The notes beneath the pieces are model-generated. The model worked only from the letters and a program-made list of their open reading frames with translations. It was not told the origin of the DNA and made no database searches. Below, piece by piece: positions 35,992 to 47,479 of a stretch of 64,000 nucleotides of DNA (the first letter of the stretch is position 1; every line of letters begins with the position of its first letter). Both the position numbers and the translations under genes were made by a program. The stretch comes from Taxawa tesnikishii (nom. ined.) (lineage: Eukaryota; Ascomycota; Dothideomycetes; Dothideales), in the NCBI GenBank assembly GCA_030247885.1, contig JAPDRO010000027.1, positions 392,700 through 456,699 on the forward strand, given 5' to 3'.

Positions 35992-37334
35992 ATGATGACT
36001 TCTACGCTAATATGGCCTACACTAAAACTCAAGACCCGCAGGCACGAGATCCGCCTAGAAGATCATGCCTGTCAATAGCAGTGGTCTGAACGAATGCCGA
36101 CTCCTACGCAGAGTGGCCTTGGCCGAGGCGCATAGGAAGTACTCTGCACTATCATATTGTGCGGGCGATCCCAAACAATTTCTACTCAACGGAAGAAAGT
36201 TTAACGTGTTTGCCAATCTAGGTCGAGCGATCATGGAGGCCCGCCAGTTCTGGATCAAGATGTTCGGGACCAGAGAATGTGTTCTTTGGGTTGATCAGAT
36301 CTGTATCGATCAGTCAAATCTGCTGGAGAGGTCACATCAAGTGGGATTTATGCGGGATATCTACGCGCGTGCCGAACAAGTACTTCTATGTCTCTCTACT
36401 GGCGAACATGATGGCTATGGCATCGAGTGGCTACAAGAGCTCTATGACGCCGTCCCCCTTAGATGACGATCTAGACAAAGAGGCTGCTAGGCATTCGGCC
36501 AATGGATATTCGGACGACCCAGACTTCCGACAATATCATTTACACCGTCTCAATGACTACATGTGAGCCAAAACTGTCAGCCATCGATTTGTGAAAGGTT
36601 GGCTTGCCTTGTACAATATTTTTGAAAGCCCCTGGTGGACTAGGGCGTGGACTTATCAGGAATTCATCGCCTCATCCCAGGCATACTTCTTGTTCGGTCT
36701 TCCGCAATCGATCCCGACTATTCCCTAGAGAACACCGCTATCAGGGTGTTCACTCAGACAGCGAAGAGCATAATCCTGTCAGGAAACAACCTGGACCTGC
36801 TCAGCCATTCTGCTGCGGCTCGTGGACGTTGGAGTAGTCGTCTGCCTTCGTGGGTTCCCTGATTGGTCATGTAAGGAATACCCCTCAAACATTCGAACGA
36901 TGAACGAGAAGATGGTACACTCTTCGAAAGGAACTTTTAATGCATCTAGGGGCATCGATGTCTCTGTCTCGTTTCTAGATCTGGGTCCCAAAGCTGCAGG
37001 CCTGACACTGGAAGTTGCAGGTATCTTCGTGGGTGTCTTGACGGTTGAGATCATTACAGATGATGGGAAGGAATACGGCCCCTTTCGCTCTTTTGAGACG
37101 TCTAGTGGGCACGTACTAATGTCGGTGGACTTCGCACAGCATGGGGACCAACTGTGGGTTTTGGCGGGAGCACGAAGCCCCTTTGTATTGCGCGTGCAAG
37201 GTAATGCCTATCAGCTCATCAGCGAAGCAACTGTGTTTTCCAAAGACGACAGAGCGGCGAGCATCCATGTGGGAGGCATTGTCGACGAGCTCGAAGCCAG
37301 AAAGAATGTCATAGAACAGATATACATAGTCTAA
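35992..37334 (+). pseudogene. Second HET-domain gene, decayed
   Basis: HET blocks are visible: HRKYSALSYCAGDP, GRKFNVFANLGRAI and LWVDQICIDQSN, then MRDIYARAEQVLLCLS (36,130-36,400). The tryptophan block SPWWTRAWTYQEFI follows at 36,628 in another frame, and a C-terminal part with FVLRVQGNAYQLI to the stop at 37,334. N-terminal residues CRLLRRVALAEAH precede the domain, but the frame before 36,065 is interrupted, and there are frame losses near 36,465 and 36,728. The probable original start is near 35,992. It is not closely similar to the HET relic at 17.9 kb, so these are separate paralogues. Confidence 0.75.
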
Positions 37335-37579
37335 ACCATGTCGACTTAGTGTCTTGTATAGTAACACATTACTTAACTTGAAGCCATTGTCCGAGCATGT
37401 ATTCTTCATGATTAGTAACTCTCCTTCATTGTTTTACGTTGCACGGCATAGATTAATTTGTATATCAGGTACATCTAATTTATACAAGGTATAAGATTAG
37501 CAAAAGAAATCTCGCGTATAGATAGTTAGAAAACTAAAGTCTAACTACCTAAAGATCAACGCCTCTGCTACAGACAGTT

Positions 37580-38440
37580 ATGGGCATACGATGCTACATC
37601 CGGCACTCCGAGCAAAATCTCTTCACTTTACACAACAGTTACTGGCGAAGCTACCTAGAAAGCCTCCTAATCGCTCCGGTTTGGCTATCTCTGCACGGAA
37701 GCATCGCGGGAAAACAGCCCTCCATCTGGTTGTTACAGTGCATCATGAATTGCTGCTCCAGAATGGTCTGGATTTGAATATCGAAGACAACAGTGGACAT
37801 GCCGCGCTGCTTTATGCAGCAGAAAACCGATTTTCAGCAGCAACGAAGACACTTCTCGAATGCCACGTGATTGGAAGCTTGGAGACATTCAGAACTTTCG
37901 TTGAGGGCGGAGATGCACACGAATCGGCGTTCTACTTCTTGGTCGATTCCGGTACATAGGAGACGCATGAAGACGCTCAGCACTGTACTTGGCTGCCGCT
38001 GCAGGCTCATCAGGTGGTATCGAAGCACTCATGTCCGGCAATCCGGATGTCAAGCCAGACATAGAGCGCGCATCGAGGATTGCCACTAAACGCATAGCAT
38101 TGCATTCATCCAAAGAAGGTATCACTGTCATCGATGCGCTACTGCCTCTCTGAACGAGTGCAATGCCGCCCGAAGAGAAGACAATCGAAAACCCTATTGA
38201 TTTCTCAAAACAGGCTGGGGACTATTCTGCGCTTGGACGTCTTCCATATTTGTATCGCACAAAGGAGAAAAGAAGAGAAAGCATCGAGTCAATCGGGCAA
38301 ACTATGTTTTCGTCTATCTATGGCCTCTGCAAAGACGAACCCCGGAAATGGGATCCGGAAAAGTCCGCTATAGACCATCGGGAGTCGATCCTCATCAGCG
38401 GAGTTGCGCGGTTGCGGAGTTGCGAAAACTACAAATCGCT
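37580..38440 (+). pseudogene. Ankyrin-repeat protein fragment cut off by a transposon
   Basis: Ankyrin-like helices are readable: HRGKTALHLVVTVHHELLLQ, GLDLNIEDNSGHAALLYAAE and, after a frame change near 37,958, LAAAAGSSGGIEALMSGNPD. A further segment (38,163-38,430, PPEEKTIENPIDF, REKSIESIG-like residues and SILISGVARLRS) runs directly to the terminal inverted repeat at 38,442. NACHT/ankyrin proteins often neighbour HET genes in fungi. This piece lacks any start and is broken, so it is a relic. Confidence 0.6.
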
Positions 38441-38441
38441 A

Positions 38442-38509
38442 GTATTCTCGTATTCAAAATCGGTGGGGAATTCCGGGAATTTTGTTAGCTTGCCCCACCA
38501 AAGTTGCCC
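38442..38509 (+). repeat. Left terminal inverted repeat
   Basis: 68 bp, complementary to 42,021-42,088 with three mismatches. It keeps its CA and TG steps (for example TTCAAAATCGGTGGGG), unlike the interior of the element. Confidence 0.9.
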
Positions 38510-41500
38510 AAACTGTCCCAACTTACTATTATCTCACGGTATATACCCTTACAACTATAGTGTAGCTTCTAGAAATAGTATATAGATAGTATAATTAACG
38601 TTAGAAAGTAAGCTAAGCTAGTTTTTAAAACTATTTAAACCTTCGTCGCGTTATAGTTATTTTACTTATATATCTACTATACTTCTTTTAGAAGTCGATA
38701 AATCTTACTTATACGTATATTTTAATAATAGTAACTATATATATAATCTTATTAGCGTATTTTTAAATTCTTCTTTAAGTACGTTATATTAGAAATAGCG
38801 TAATTACTATAACTTTAATAAAGTAAAGTTACTAGAGGAAGTAAAAGGGTATACTAGTAAGTTAAAAAAGTTATTTATAGAAATTAAGGAAGAGATAATA
38901 TAGTACTTACTATAATATATAAACGTCTAGTAAAAAGAACTTTATAAATATATATTAGTAACTTATAAAGTTATTATTTTATAGCCTACTATATCTTATA
39001 TAGTAAAGAAATAAAAGGTAATAAGGAAGGTATTATAAAGGTAAGCTACTTAGCGTAATTAAGAAGATAAAAATAACTTTTATTATAAGTTATAAATATT
39101 TAAGCCTTATAAGTTAATATATATTAACGAGTTAAATACTAGCAAAAAGACCTTATAGAGATAGTTTAGATACTTACCTATAAGTATACTAGTAGTAAAT
39201 ATCTAGTTAAAGAAGGCTAGTACGCGTATAACGATTTTACTTATAATAAATATTACTAGCTATATACTAGGTACTATACTAGTTTATAAAAGTAATATAA
39301 CTTTCGAGATATTCGAGTTATAGCTAGAAACCTACGTATTATTATATACGTTATTATATAGTAAAGGGCCTCGATTAGTACTAATATTCGATAACTATAG
39401 TACTTATAAATAAGAAGTTAGTAAATAAGCTATTAAACGAGCTATTAAATAAGGTATAAAATAAGTTAATACTTACTTATTTAAGTTATATAAGCCCTTT
39501 ATACTTTATAGAAGGTACTAGTATAGTTTCTACTAGTATATTTACTAAATTATAACTCTATTAAGTTTACTTTTTACTTATTAAAGTAGTATATAAAGCG
39601 TATATATAATCTTTATTTATATTATAGTAAGGAGTAGTATATAAAGAGGTTTAAGAGCTTTTTAAATAAAGTAATTAATAACTTTAATAAAGGTATTAAC
39701 TTTAGAGAGTTATTTAAGAGATATTACGTAAATTTCGCTAAAGAAACTACTATATAACTAATCCTTATCTTTATTATCGTTTTTATCTTTATCTTTATCC
39801 TTATCGTTAATATTAAAAGATATCTTAATAAAGTTCTCCTCGCGCCTATTACGCTAAGATAGTAATGTTTATAAGTCTCTAGTATCCTTACTACTATTAC
39901 TTTAAATACTTACTATCTCGAGGATAAAGTCGCTAATTTTACGCTTAATAAGCCTTTAAATACTAGTCTTCTTTATAACCTTACTTAATATACTCTTCGG
40001 TTTTCTTTTAATATAAATACTAACTAGTAGTCGTCTTTAAGAACTTAGAAAGTACTACGTAACTTAGTCTTATAGTAATAGTTAATATAATATAAGTACT
40101 CGAAAAATAGTCTTAGTTACTTAAAGTTATTCGCTTTAGTATATATCGGACTACTACGTATAGCTAGTAAGGGTAAGTATAGTTTATTATACTACTATTA
40201 TTACTATTTTCTACCTTCTTTATTACTACTATAACTAAGTATATTAATAATAACTTAGCTACTTCCCTTACTAGTAGTATTTACTACTTTTTAACGGCTA
40301 AATTAAGGGCTATTAACGTTACTATATAGACCTCGATATTTAGTTACTAAGTAGTTAAATACTACTAGAAGTAGTACCTTAATTATACTAGTTTTAGCCT
40401 TAATATTAGCCTTCTAAAGGCCTAGCTTATATACCTTAATAGCTATATACTTTTAATTAATAAAATAGTAACTTATCTTACCTTACTAGTTAAAGTAAAA
40501 GTAAAACCTATTCGTATAAGTCTAGTACTTAGTAATTAGCTTTTAAATACTCTTCTAAGTACGTAACTTAGTAGCGTTACGCTCGGAAGTAGTTTTCTAG
40601 TTATTTCTTTTTATAAATATAGTTTATTTATTAGTATATATCTTTTTAGCTTATTTTATTACTTTTCTACTAGTAACTAATAGCCCTTCGTAAATAGGCT
40701 ATATTTACTTAATAGAAACTAGTAAAAGGCGTAGTTTATTTAGATATTAAGACTAGTACTTAGTTACCTTAACTATTTAGTTTCTCTTTATATTACTAGT
40801 ATTAAACTTAATAAAGTCCTTTACTTAGTATTATAAGTCTAGTAGTAAATTTACCTCGTTCTTAGTATCTTAAATATTATAGTTATTTATAGTAGTAACT
40901 ACTATAATATACGTCCTTTAGTACTTTTACTAGCCCTTATAATTATATAACTACTTAGTAGCTTCTTTTATATTTCGCTAAAGTTAAAAGTAGCTAGCGC
41001 CTTACTAGTTATTACTAATAATAAACCTCTTTGTAACTAGTAGTTTACTATTAAATAAAGCCTCTATAATAAGCTTAAAGTAGTAACGTAATAGTATAAA
41101 CTTACGCTAAGGAAAAAGAAAAAATATAATAGTAACTAAAGGAAGTTCTTAAAGTAGTTTAAAGCGTAGTTTTCTTATAACTAGTAAGGAATTAATAGTA
41201 GTAGTAATAGTAGTAGTACTAGTAGCTCTTCGTAAGGTTTTACTACTATTACTATATTTCTTAGCGCTTAATTATATCTTTTAAGATAATAGAAGGAGTC
41301 GTTTTTAGCTTTTAGTACTAGTTTTCGAAGTCTAAGAAGTATTTTAAGTTTTCTTTTAACGTAAGACGAGCGTAGTATAACTATTTTTAACTAGTAAAGA
41401 CTTAGAGTATATTACTAAAGAATTTACTAACGTTTTTATAGTAAGTAAAGGCTATTTTATAAGCCTATTTACTTCCCTCTTAAAATTTAGCTCTTTACGC

Positions 41501-42020
41501 CTTTTACTCTTACTTTTATGCGATAATTACCTTAGGCTATTATTTATACTAGTAATACTTTTTCCTTCTTCTTTTATTATACTTATATTACTCTTTATAA
41601 TTTCTTTATCTTTAAAACGTATATAACGCGTTATATTCGACTCGGAGACTAAATTAAAGGCTAGTAAAGATACTTCTAAGGCCCTTAAATACTCTAAAAG
41701 AAGTAAAGATAACTAATTTAGTTATAGTAATTACTTTAGAAGTTACTAAGAATATATACTACTAGTAAAAAGAAGGTTATTATAAATTATACTTTAAATA
41801 ACTAGTAGAGGCGGCGATAAAGATAGTATATAATATTAAAAGTCGCTAAGGGCTTGCTAGTTACGATGGCGCTTATAGTACTTAAAAAGGAGGTTTTAAA
41901 AGGTTATATCTATTATAAATATACGAGTCTTTATTACTATACCTTTTTAGAAGCTAACTATAGCTATATAGGTAACGTATACTACTATATCGACGAATTA
42001 CTACCTGATAGGCGCGTTTC

Positions 42021-42088
42021 GGGCAACTTTGGTGGGGCTAGCTAACAAAATTCCCGAAAATCCCCACCGATTTTGAATACGAGAATAC
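42021..42088 (-). repeat. Right terminal inverted repeat
   Basis: 68 bp, partner of 38,442-38,509. Only three positions differ, and one of them is a C/T difference. Confidence 0.9.
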
Positions 42089-42226
42089 AACACGTTTGTA
42101 CTTATAGCTGACTATTACCCCGCCCTCTCTTTCCCCTATCTTCTTCCTCGCCTATCCCTAACACCCTCTACCTCCCTTGGACCCCTTCTATAGCCCCTAG
42201 CAAAACCCTCTAGACAGATAGGAACA

Positions 42227-43276
42227 ATGGCATCCTTCGACCTAGTCAAAGATCTCCCGGATCTCTCTCACAAAGTCATCCTCGTTACTGGAGGTTAGTA
42301 TACAAAGCTAAGCTAAGCCAAGTTGAGCGGACTCGAGCCAAACTGAACCACACACAACCGAACCAAACTATACGCTTTCCTTCTGCACCTTCTTCCAGCA
42401 TCATTACTCCAGAACTGATTCACTCTCCTCATTTCAGGCACTGCCGGCCTCGGGCAGGAAGTCGTCTGTCAGCTTGCCGCGCACGGCACTCCCCGCATTT
42501 TCTTCACCGGCCGCAATGCCAAGTCCGCCGACGCCACCATCCAGCAGGCAAAAAGTGTCGCTAATAGCGCGGCACGCCTCACCTTCATACCCTGTGACCT
42601 GACGGACCTGAAATCTACCGCCGAAGCCGGTGAGTACATTGCGCATGAGACTGACAAGCTGGACTGGGTCTTCTGCAACGCAGGCATCATGGCCGCTCCT
42701 GCCGACCTGTCTAAAGACGGTTGGGAGATCCAATTTGCGACCAACCATCTCGGGCATGCCATGCTGGTCAAAAAGCTTCTCCCGACCCTCCAGCGTACAG
42801 CGCGGAGTGGTGCGGATGTGCGTGTCATCTTCAGCACCTCGCTCGGTTTCAAGTTCGCCAGCACCATCGACTTCGACACCCTCAACACAAAGCAAGAATC
42901 CGTCATATTCGGCGGATTCAGGCGCTACGGCCAGAGCAAGCTGGCCAACATCCTCTATGCGGCCGAGCTGGCGCGCCGCTATCCGGAAATCACATCCGTC
43001 TCCGTCCACCCGGGCGTGATCAGGACAGGCATCATCACCGGCCTCTCGACCTTCAACCGCTACTTTACCGAGCTTACCACATGGGGCAGTCAGACTACGG
43101 TGCATGAGGGCGCAAAGAACCAGCTCTGGGCTTCGAGTGTTGCCAAGTCTAATATAGTGAATGGAGAGTACTATGAGCCAATCGGCAAGCCGGGTGGTCA
43201 CACGCAGGCGAGCAAAGATGATGCGTTGGCGGCCAAACTGTATGACTGGACCGAGGATGTCATCACCAAGTACTGA
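42227..43276 (+). CDS. Short-chain dehydrogenase/reductase (SDR)
   Basis: Two exons (42,227-42,293 and 42,438-43,276, donor GTTAGT, acceptor TTTCAG) encode 301 residues, a normal classical-to-retinol-dehydrogenase-like SDR length. The Rossmann motif VTGGTAGLG spans the splice at residues 20-28; the NAG motif is CNAGIM; the catalytic YxxxK is YGQSK, with the upstream serine in IFSTSLG; SVHPGVIRTGI is the family's C-terminal cofactor loop. It should be a cytosolic NAD(P)-dependent oxidoreductase on a small alcohol or ketone. It is the left-most gene of the five-gene island and starts only 139 bp from the transposon. The frame is intact. Substrate unknown. Confidence 0.9.
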
Positions 43277-43721
43277 GGAGAGGAAGAAAAGTACTCGAGT
43301 GGATGCAGTGAGATGGATGCTTATGGCCGGTAGTCTACCTCAGGGTGGTCGACGGATGGATTGGACTAAACTAGGGTGAGTGCCAAGAACGTGGTTAAGC
43401 TGCTAGTGAAGGTGTAGTTGATGGAAAAAGGATTGGCTTTTTTGACTGAAGTATAGCTGGAGGACAATTCAATCGATTGCCGCCTCCTGTTGCTACGTAT
43501 TAAGAACGTTACTATAGATTTGGCGCCAAGGCTATATATAGTTAACCTTTGTCTCGCTTCTATAGTTGATACTAACATACTTCTAATCACGCTTGATGTT
43601 CTAGCTTCGTAGTATACGTTAGTTCTATCCTTTCTTCTATCCTACTCGAGTTCCTTCTGTCAAACAGATGGCACAATTGGACCATCCTTGTGCGTTCTGA
43701 TGATTTTGTTCTGTGATTGCT

Positions 43722-45753
43722 TCATATCTCCACAAATGGAAGGATAACATGACTAGCGTACCCGCCACCGACGTGGACCTTGTGGGTACCTCTATTCCTG
43801 TCCTCAAGCTGTGGCTTTTTGCGCCTTTGAACTCGTCAACTAAGGGATACTCTCCAGATATCTGCACGCTTAGAGATTCTCCATCTTCGAAATCGATACC
43901 CATTGCCCACAGACCAATCTCCAACTCCACAATGGTTCCTGGTCGGACCTTTTGCACCTCGTCGTGTGTGTGGAAAGGGTATTGGGAGTGTATAGATCGC
44001 GATGGGTCAATCTTCCTATGCGACGCTCGAAGCACCCCCAATGGCCCGAAGTATATCATCAAGTTGCTGTAATCCGAGGGCGGGATATCGTCCATCTTTT
44101 GGTAAGGCACACTCGACCAAGGGATGTTGACATTGACCATAGGCGTCCCGTTGCTATCCAGTTTTCTGACCAGTGCGTACAGCACCATGTCATCGAAGTC
44201 GTCGCAAGAGGCGTGCAGGACCACTTTGGGTAAACCCATGAGGCGAGTGGTCTTGTCGAATTTCAGGTTGAAGGCCACATGGGCGACGGGATTTGTTCCG
44301 CTTTCCGAGTTGTACGCTCTGAAGCTAGTCTTGGATGGGGCCGTTACGACCAAATCATTGTCCTCTCCGAAGAACAGTTTCTGGTACTGTGTCCGGGGAA
44401 TGGGAAAGTTTTCCTCGACGATGGGGTAGATTGGATCCTTGTCGCCAAACCTGAGCGAGGCCATCCGCACGCGAGGCGTTTGTTCCCAACCGTTCTGTTT
44501 GCCCTTTAGGTATCTATCAAAAAAGATGCAAGCTCATCCACGGACTCCTTGACGGACCACAGATCGAACCATTCTTGATATGGGTCCCACCGCAGCCATT
44601 TGTCCTTGGTGTCAACTTCTAACCAGCCCCTTATCGAGCCCATGGTGTGAACCTTGAAGACCATCAATACGGCGCACCAAGCGCAAAAACGGATCTCTGC
44701 TTACAAAAGACGAGTAAGAAGCGACCACGTAGGTTGGGATGTTGATGTTCTTGATGTTCGCGCTGTAAAGGATCAGCATCAAGTGATTGCGCACGCCATG
44801 GATTAGGTGGACTCACCGCTTGTCTTTCCAATAAGGATTCATGATCTGCGACCTTCTGTACATCTCTTTGAAGTCTTCCAATCCATTCCTACCCCGAATC
44901 ACATGCGCCGTAATGAAGTCAAAGAGGCCATTGTCCCACGCTCCTCCTCTTACAAACTGCTCCCGGTATAGGTCTCCGCATGCTTCCCATGGGGCGATGG
45001 CCTTTAGTGATGGTGGTCTCAATGCAGCAATGAACCATTGAACGATGCCTGACAAGTTTCAGCGCTTACACTCCTACTAAGGCGCTTTCGGCCTCTTACC
45101 AAGATGTGAATTCCCAGCCAAGCCGACAGAGCCATTGCACCTGAAGCTGTCAGTCGTTCGAGCGTCGCAGGTTTCCGGCCTGTACTTGCTCACCAGGGCA
45201 TTTTTGCAAGTGCTTCAATCACATCGAAGCCGTCTTCTCCTTCCTGAGTGCCCATGATAACGATCGAGCCATCGGAATTTCCAGCACCTCGCGAATCTAC
45301 ATTCACGATCGCAAAGCCGCGTGGACAATACTCGGCTGGATCGGGTCCTTCGAAACGCTCCAACCCACTCAAGCAACCATCGGGTACACCACAACCCCAT
45401 TTTACCTGCTCCCAGATCAGTAATGGCAGACTGGACGAGGTCCAGGTGCTCACTTTGGACATCATGGATATACCACTGTGCTTTTTGCCGAAGGGACTCC
45501 AAGCAACGATAGCCGGGACACTTTCCTCATCGCTGCCGACGGGTCGAAAAATGTCGCAGTACAGCGAGCAGCCGTCGCGCACTCTGATCTCGACGTCGTG
45601 CTCCACGATGAGATCCTCCGAGAGAGCCCGAGAGTTATTGCCGTTCCATCCTTTGGGCAGGACCACTCTCCGGGGATTGAATTCCTGGTACCCATTCTCG
45701 CCCACGACGGGCGGCTTGACCTGCAAGTTCGCAACTTGGAAGGCAAGAGGCAT
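43722..45753 (-). CDS. CocE/NonD (peptidase S15-type) alpha/beta hydrolase
   Basis: Start MPLAFQVANLQVKPPVVGEN. The S15/CocE core: VRDGCSLYCDIFRPVG, VPAIVAWSPFGKKH, the hallmark GFAIVNVDSRGAGNSDGS, GEDGFDVIEALAKMPW, then after an intron (about 45,138-45,189) GSVGLAGNSHLAIVQW with the likely nucleophile serine, and IAPWEACGDLYRE. The C-terminal jelly-roll domain (44,470-43,722) has GTNPVAHVAFNLKF and ends GGGYASHVILPFVEI. Substrates of this family are esters and amides; it is an intracellular enzyme with no signal peptide. Two one-base gaps are needed: in a T run near 44,525 and near 43,778 just before the C-terminus; without the latter the frame would run on to 43,637. It is divergent from the dioxygenase gene, sharing 507 bp of promoter. 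Confidence 0.85.
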
Positions 45754-46260
45754 GATGAGATCAAGACGAAAGTACCGTGACGTGCTGTTAACTTGGGGGC
45801 GATGATTACGTGCATATAAACAAAGATGTTGTTGATTGAGCGATCACTTCCGCGTGGAGGAGTGACGCTCACCGGGTCAGACGTGGATATTATCTCCACT
45901 TGCCGGCCTTCTGGGAAAGTGTTCGATGCTGTTGGATCATGATCAACACTATCTCGGCCGAGCGCGGGTGAGATCGTAGATGCGAGGGTGTGGGGTTGAT
46001 GGCGGCGGAGCGCGGCTGAGAACGAGAATCCACGATCTGGGGCACTGCACAACTGTGGGGAACACTGCGAACGGACACCAAACTCGCCCGTGAGCGACCG
46101 AATCAATTTGCCGGGAAGCTGCATCGATAGTACGGAAGTCTAGTACTTTGGTAGTATGTATATCTGAGTTTGACTCCAAAGCGGTCTCGTAAAACGTCTG
46201 CTGCAACACATCTTCACTATCGTTTTGGCTCTTTGGACATACAACAACCCTGAATCGCAA
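45754..46260. promoter_or_regulatory. Divergent promoter of hydrolase and dioxygenase
   Basis: 507 bp between two head-to-head start codons. It holds a GC-rich block with CGGCCG and GCGCGG steps at 45,955-46,020. Co-regulation is inferred from the arrangement alone. Confidence 0.5.
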
Positions 46261-47336
46261 TGGCACCTTATCTGAGCGAGTCTATTGAAGCGTCTTACGG
46301 CGACTGGCGTGATGAGTTCCATACCAAAGGTTATGTTGTCCTGAAGGGCGTTGTCCCGAAGGACAGAGCGTTGAAGTACCGCAACAAGATGATCGACTGG
46401 CTGGGCTCTTTCGACAACGGATTTGACATCAATGATCGATCCACATGGACAAAGAGAACCTTCCTCAGAGCTTCAAGAACGGAATGTACCTCAACTACTG
46501 TGCCGCACACGAGAAATACGTTTGGGAAGCTCGACAGTAAGTGGAGAACTCGTCATAAGAACGAGAAAGTGTGCAGCGTGCTAACGATGAGCAGAGAGCC
46601 CGGTGTTCTAGCAGCATTCGAGAAGATCTGGAATACCGACGAGCTTCTCGTCTCGTTTGATACTATCAACCTCACCCTACCGAACGCCGCCGAGATGGGA
46701 GGAAGAAAACCATGGCCCCATTGCGATCAGGCGCCCGAGCGTGAAGGATTGAGTTGCGTGCAGGGTATAATCAATCGTAGGTCTTCTGAGTGTCAATTGA
46801 TCGGGCAATGACTGATATGTACAGTTTCCGAAGCTGGCCCCAAAGACGGAGGCTTAGTCGTCATGGAACGCAGTGCGCCCCTCTTCGAGAAATTCTTCAA
46901 GATAAATCCACCAGACCGAACCAAGGGCCCACTGGCCGCGCTCCACTATGATTTCTACCCCTTCCAAGAGTCCGACATCAAGTGGTATGAAGAACAAGGC
47001 TGCAAATGGGTCAAGGTGTGCGCCGAGCCCGGTGATCTCATCCTCTGGGACTCCCGTCAGATGCATTACGCCGTCTATCCTGAGACTGACACGATCCGCA
47101 CCATCATCTACGCCTGCTATACCCCGGCTTCCATGGCGGAGCCGGAGGCGCTAGAAAAGAAGAAGGAGATCTTTCAGCGCTGGGAAGCGACAACCCACTG
47201 GCCGCATATCAACATCCACTCGCAGGGCAAGGCGATGATTGATGGAAAATTAGATCCGTTGGAGCGGCAGGAACCTTTGGAGAAGCCCGAGCTGACGGAC
47301 AAGCTGCTCAAGCTCGCAGGAGTCAAGCCATACTGA
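46261..47336 (+). CDS. Phytanoyl-CoA dioxygenase-like Fe(II)/2-oxoglutarate oxygenase
   Basis: Three exons (about 46,261-46,540, 46,595-46,777, 46,826-47,336). N-terminus MAPYLSESIEASYGDWRDEF. The metal-binding HxD is WPHCDQAP in exon 2; the distal half has PGDLILWDSRQMHYAV, where the histidine is the likely third iron ligand, and the 2-oxoglutarate arginine follows in DTIRTIIYACYTP. The whole matches the PhyH superfamily, which in fungi includes many specialised-metabolism and catabolic hydroxylases. The C-terminal 60 residues (HWPHINIHSQGKA) are typical of one fungal subgroup. One base seems missing near 46,455 (AAAGAGAACC) so that exon 1 switches frame. Introns use GTAAGT and GTAGGT donors. 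It is cytosolic, with no PTS1 or signal peptide. Confidence 0.85.
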
Positions 47337-47479
47337 GCCACGTGGTGAGCTCTGCTCGAAATGAGTACAGCACGGATTGTCTAGATTGGCCTATTAGTGT
47401 CCCATGGAACAGTATCTGCGATTTCAAACGGCGTTTGTTTCTTTCGCTAGTTTGATTGTTTAGTCAAGCCAGATCTAAG

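Larger units (their letters stand above)
38442..42088. mobile_element. RIP-inactivated DNA transposon with 68-bp terminal inverted repeats
   Basis: The two ends are 68-bp inverted repeats, 65/68 identical (38,442-38,509 and 42,021-42,088, outermost GTATTCTCGTATTC). A TA occurs just inside both ends (38,443 and 42,086), compatible with a TA target duplication and a Tc1/mariner-like element, but this is not proven. Between them, from about 38,570 to 41,860, the dinucleotides CA and TG are almost absent while CG survives, so the original coding sequence is saturated with CpA-to-TpA change. One frame at 39,366 reads GPRLVLIFDNYSTYK, reminiscent of the second-aspartate block of DDE transposases; the rest could not be assigned. 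A 63-codon frame at 41,854 is part of the element and not a gene. Confidence 0.85.

Noticed and set aside
41854-42045. 63-codon open frame as a small gene
   Set aside because: It lies inside the transposon, runs into the terminal inverted repeat and has Tyr-rich composition caused by RIP.
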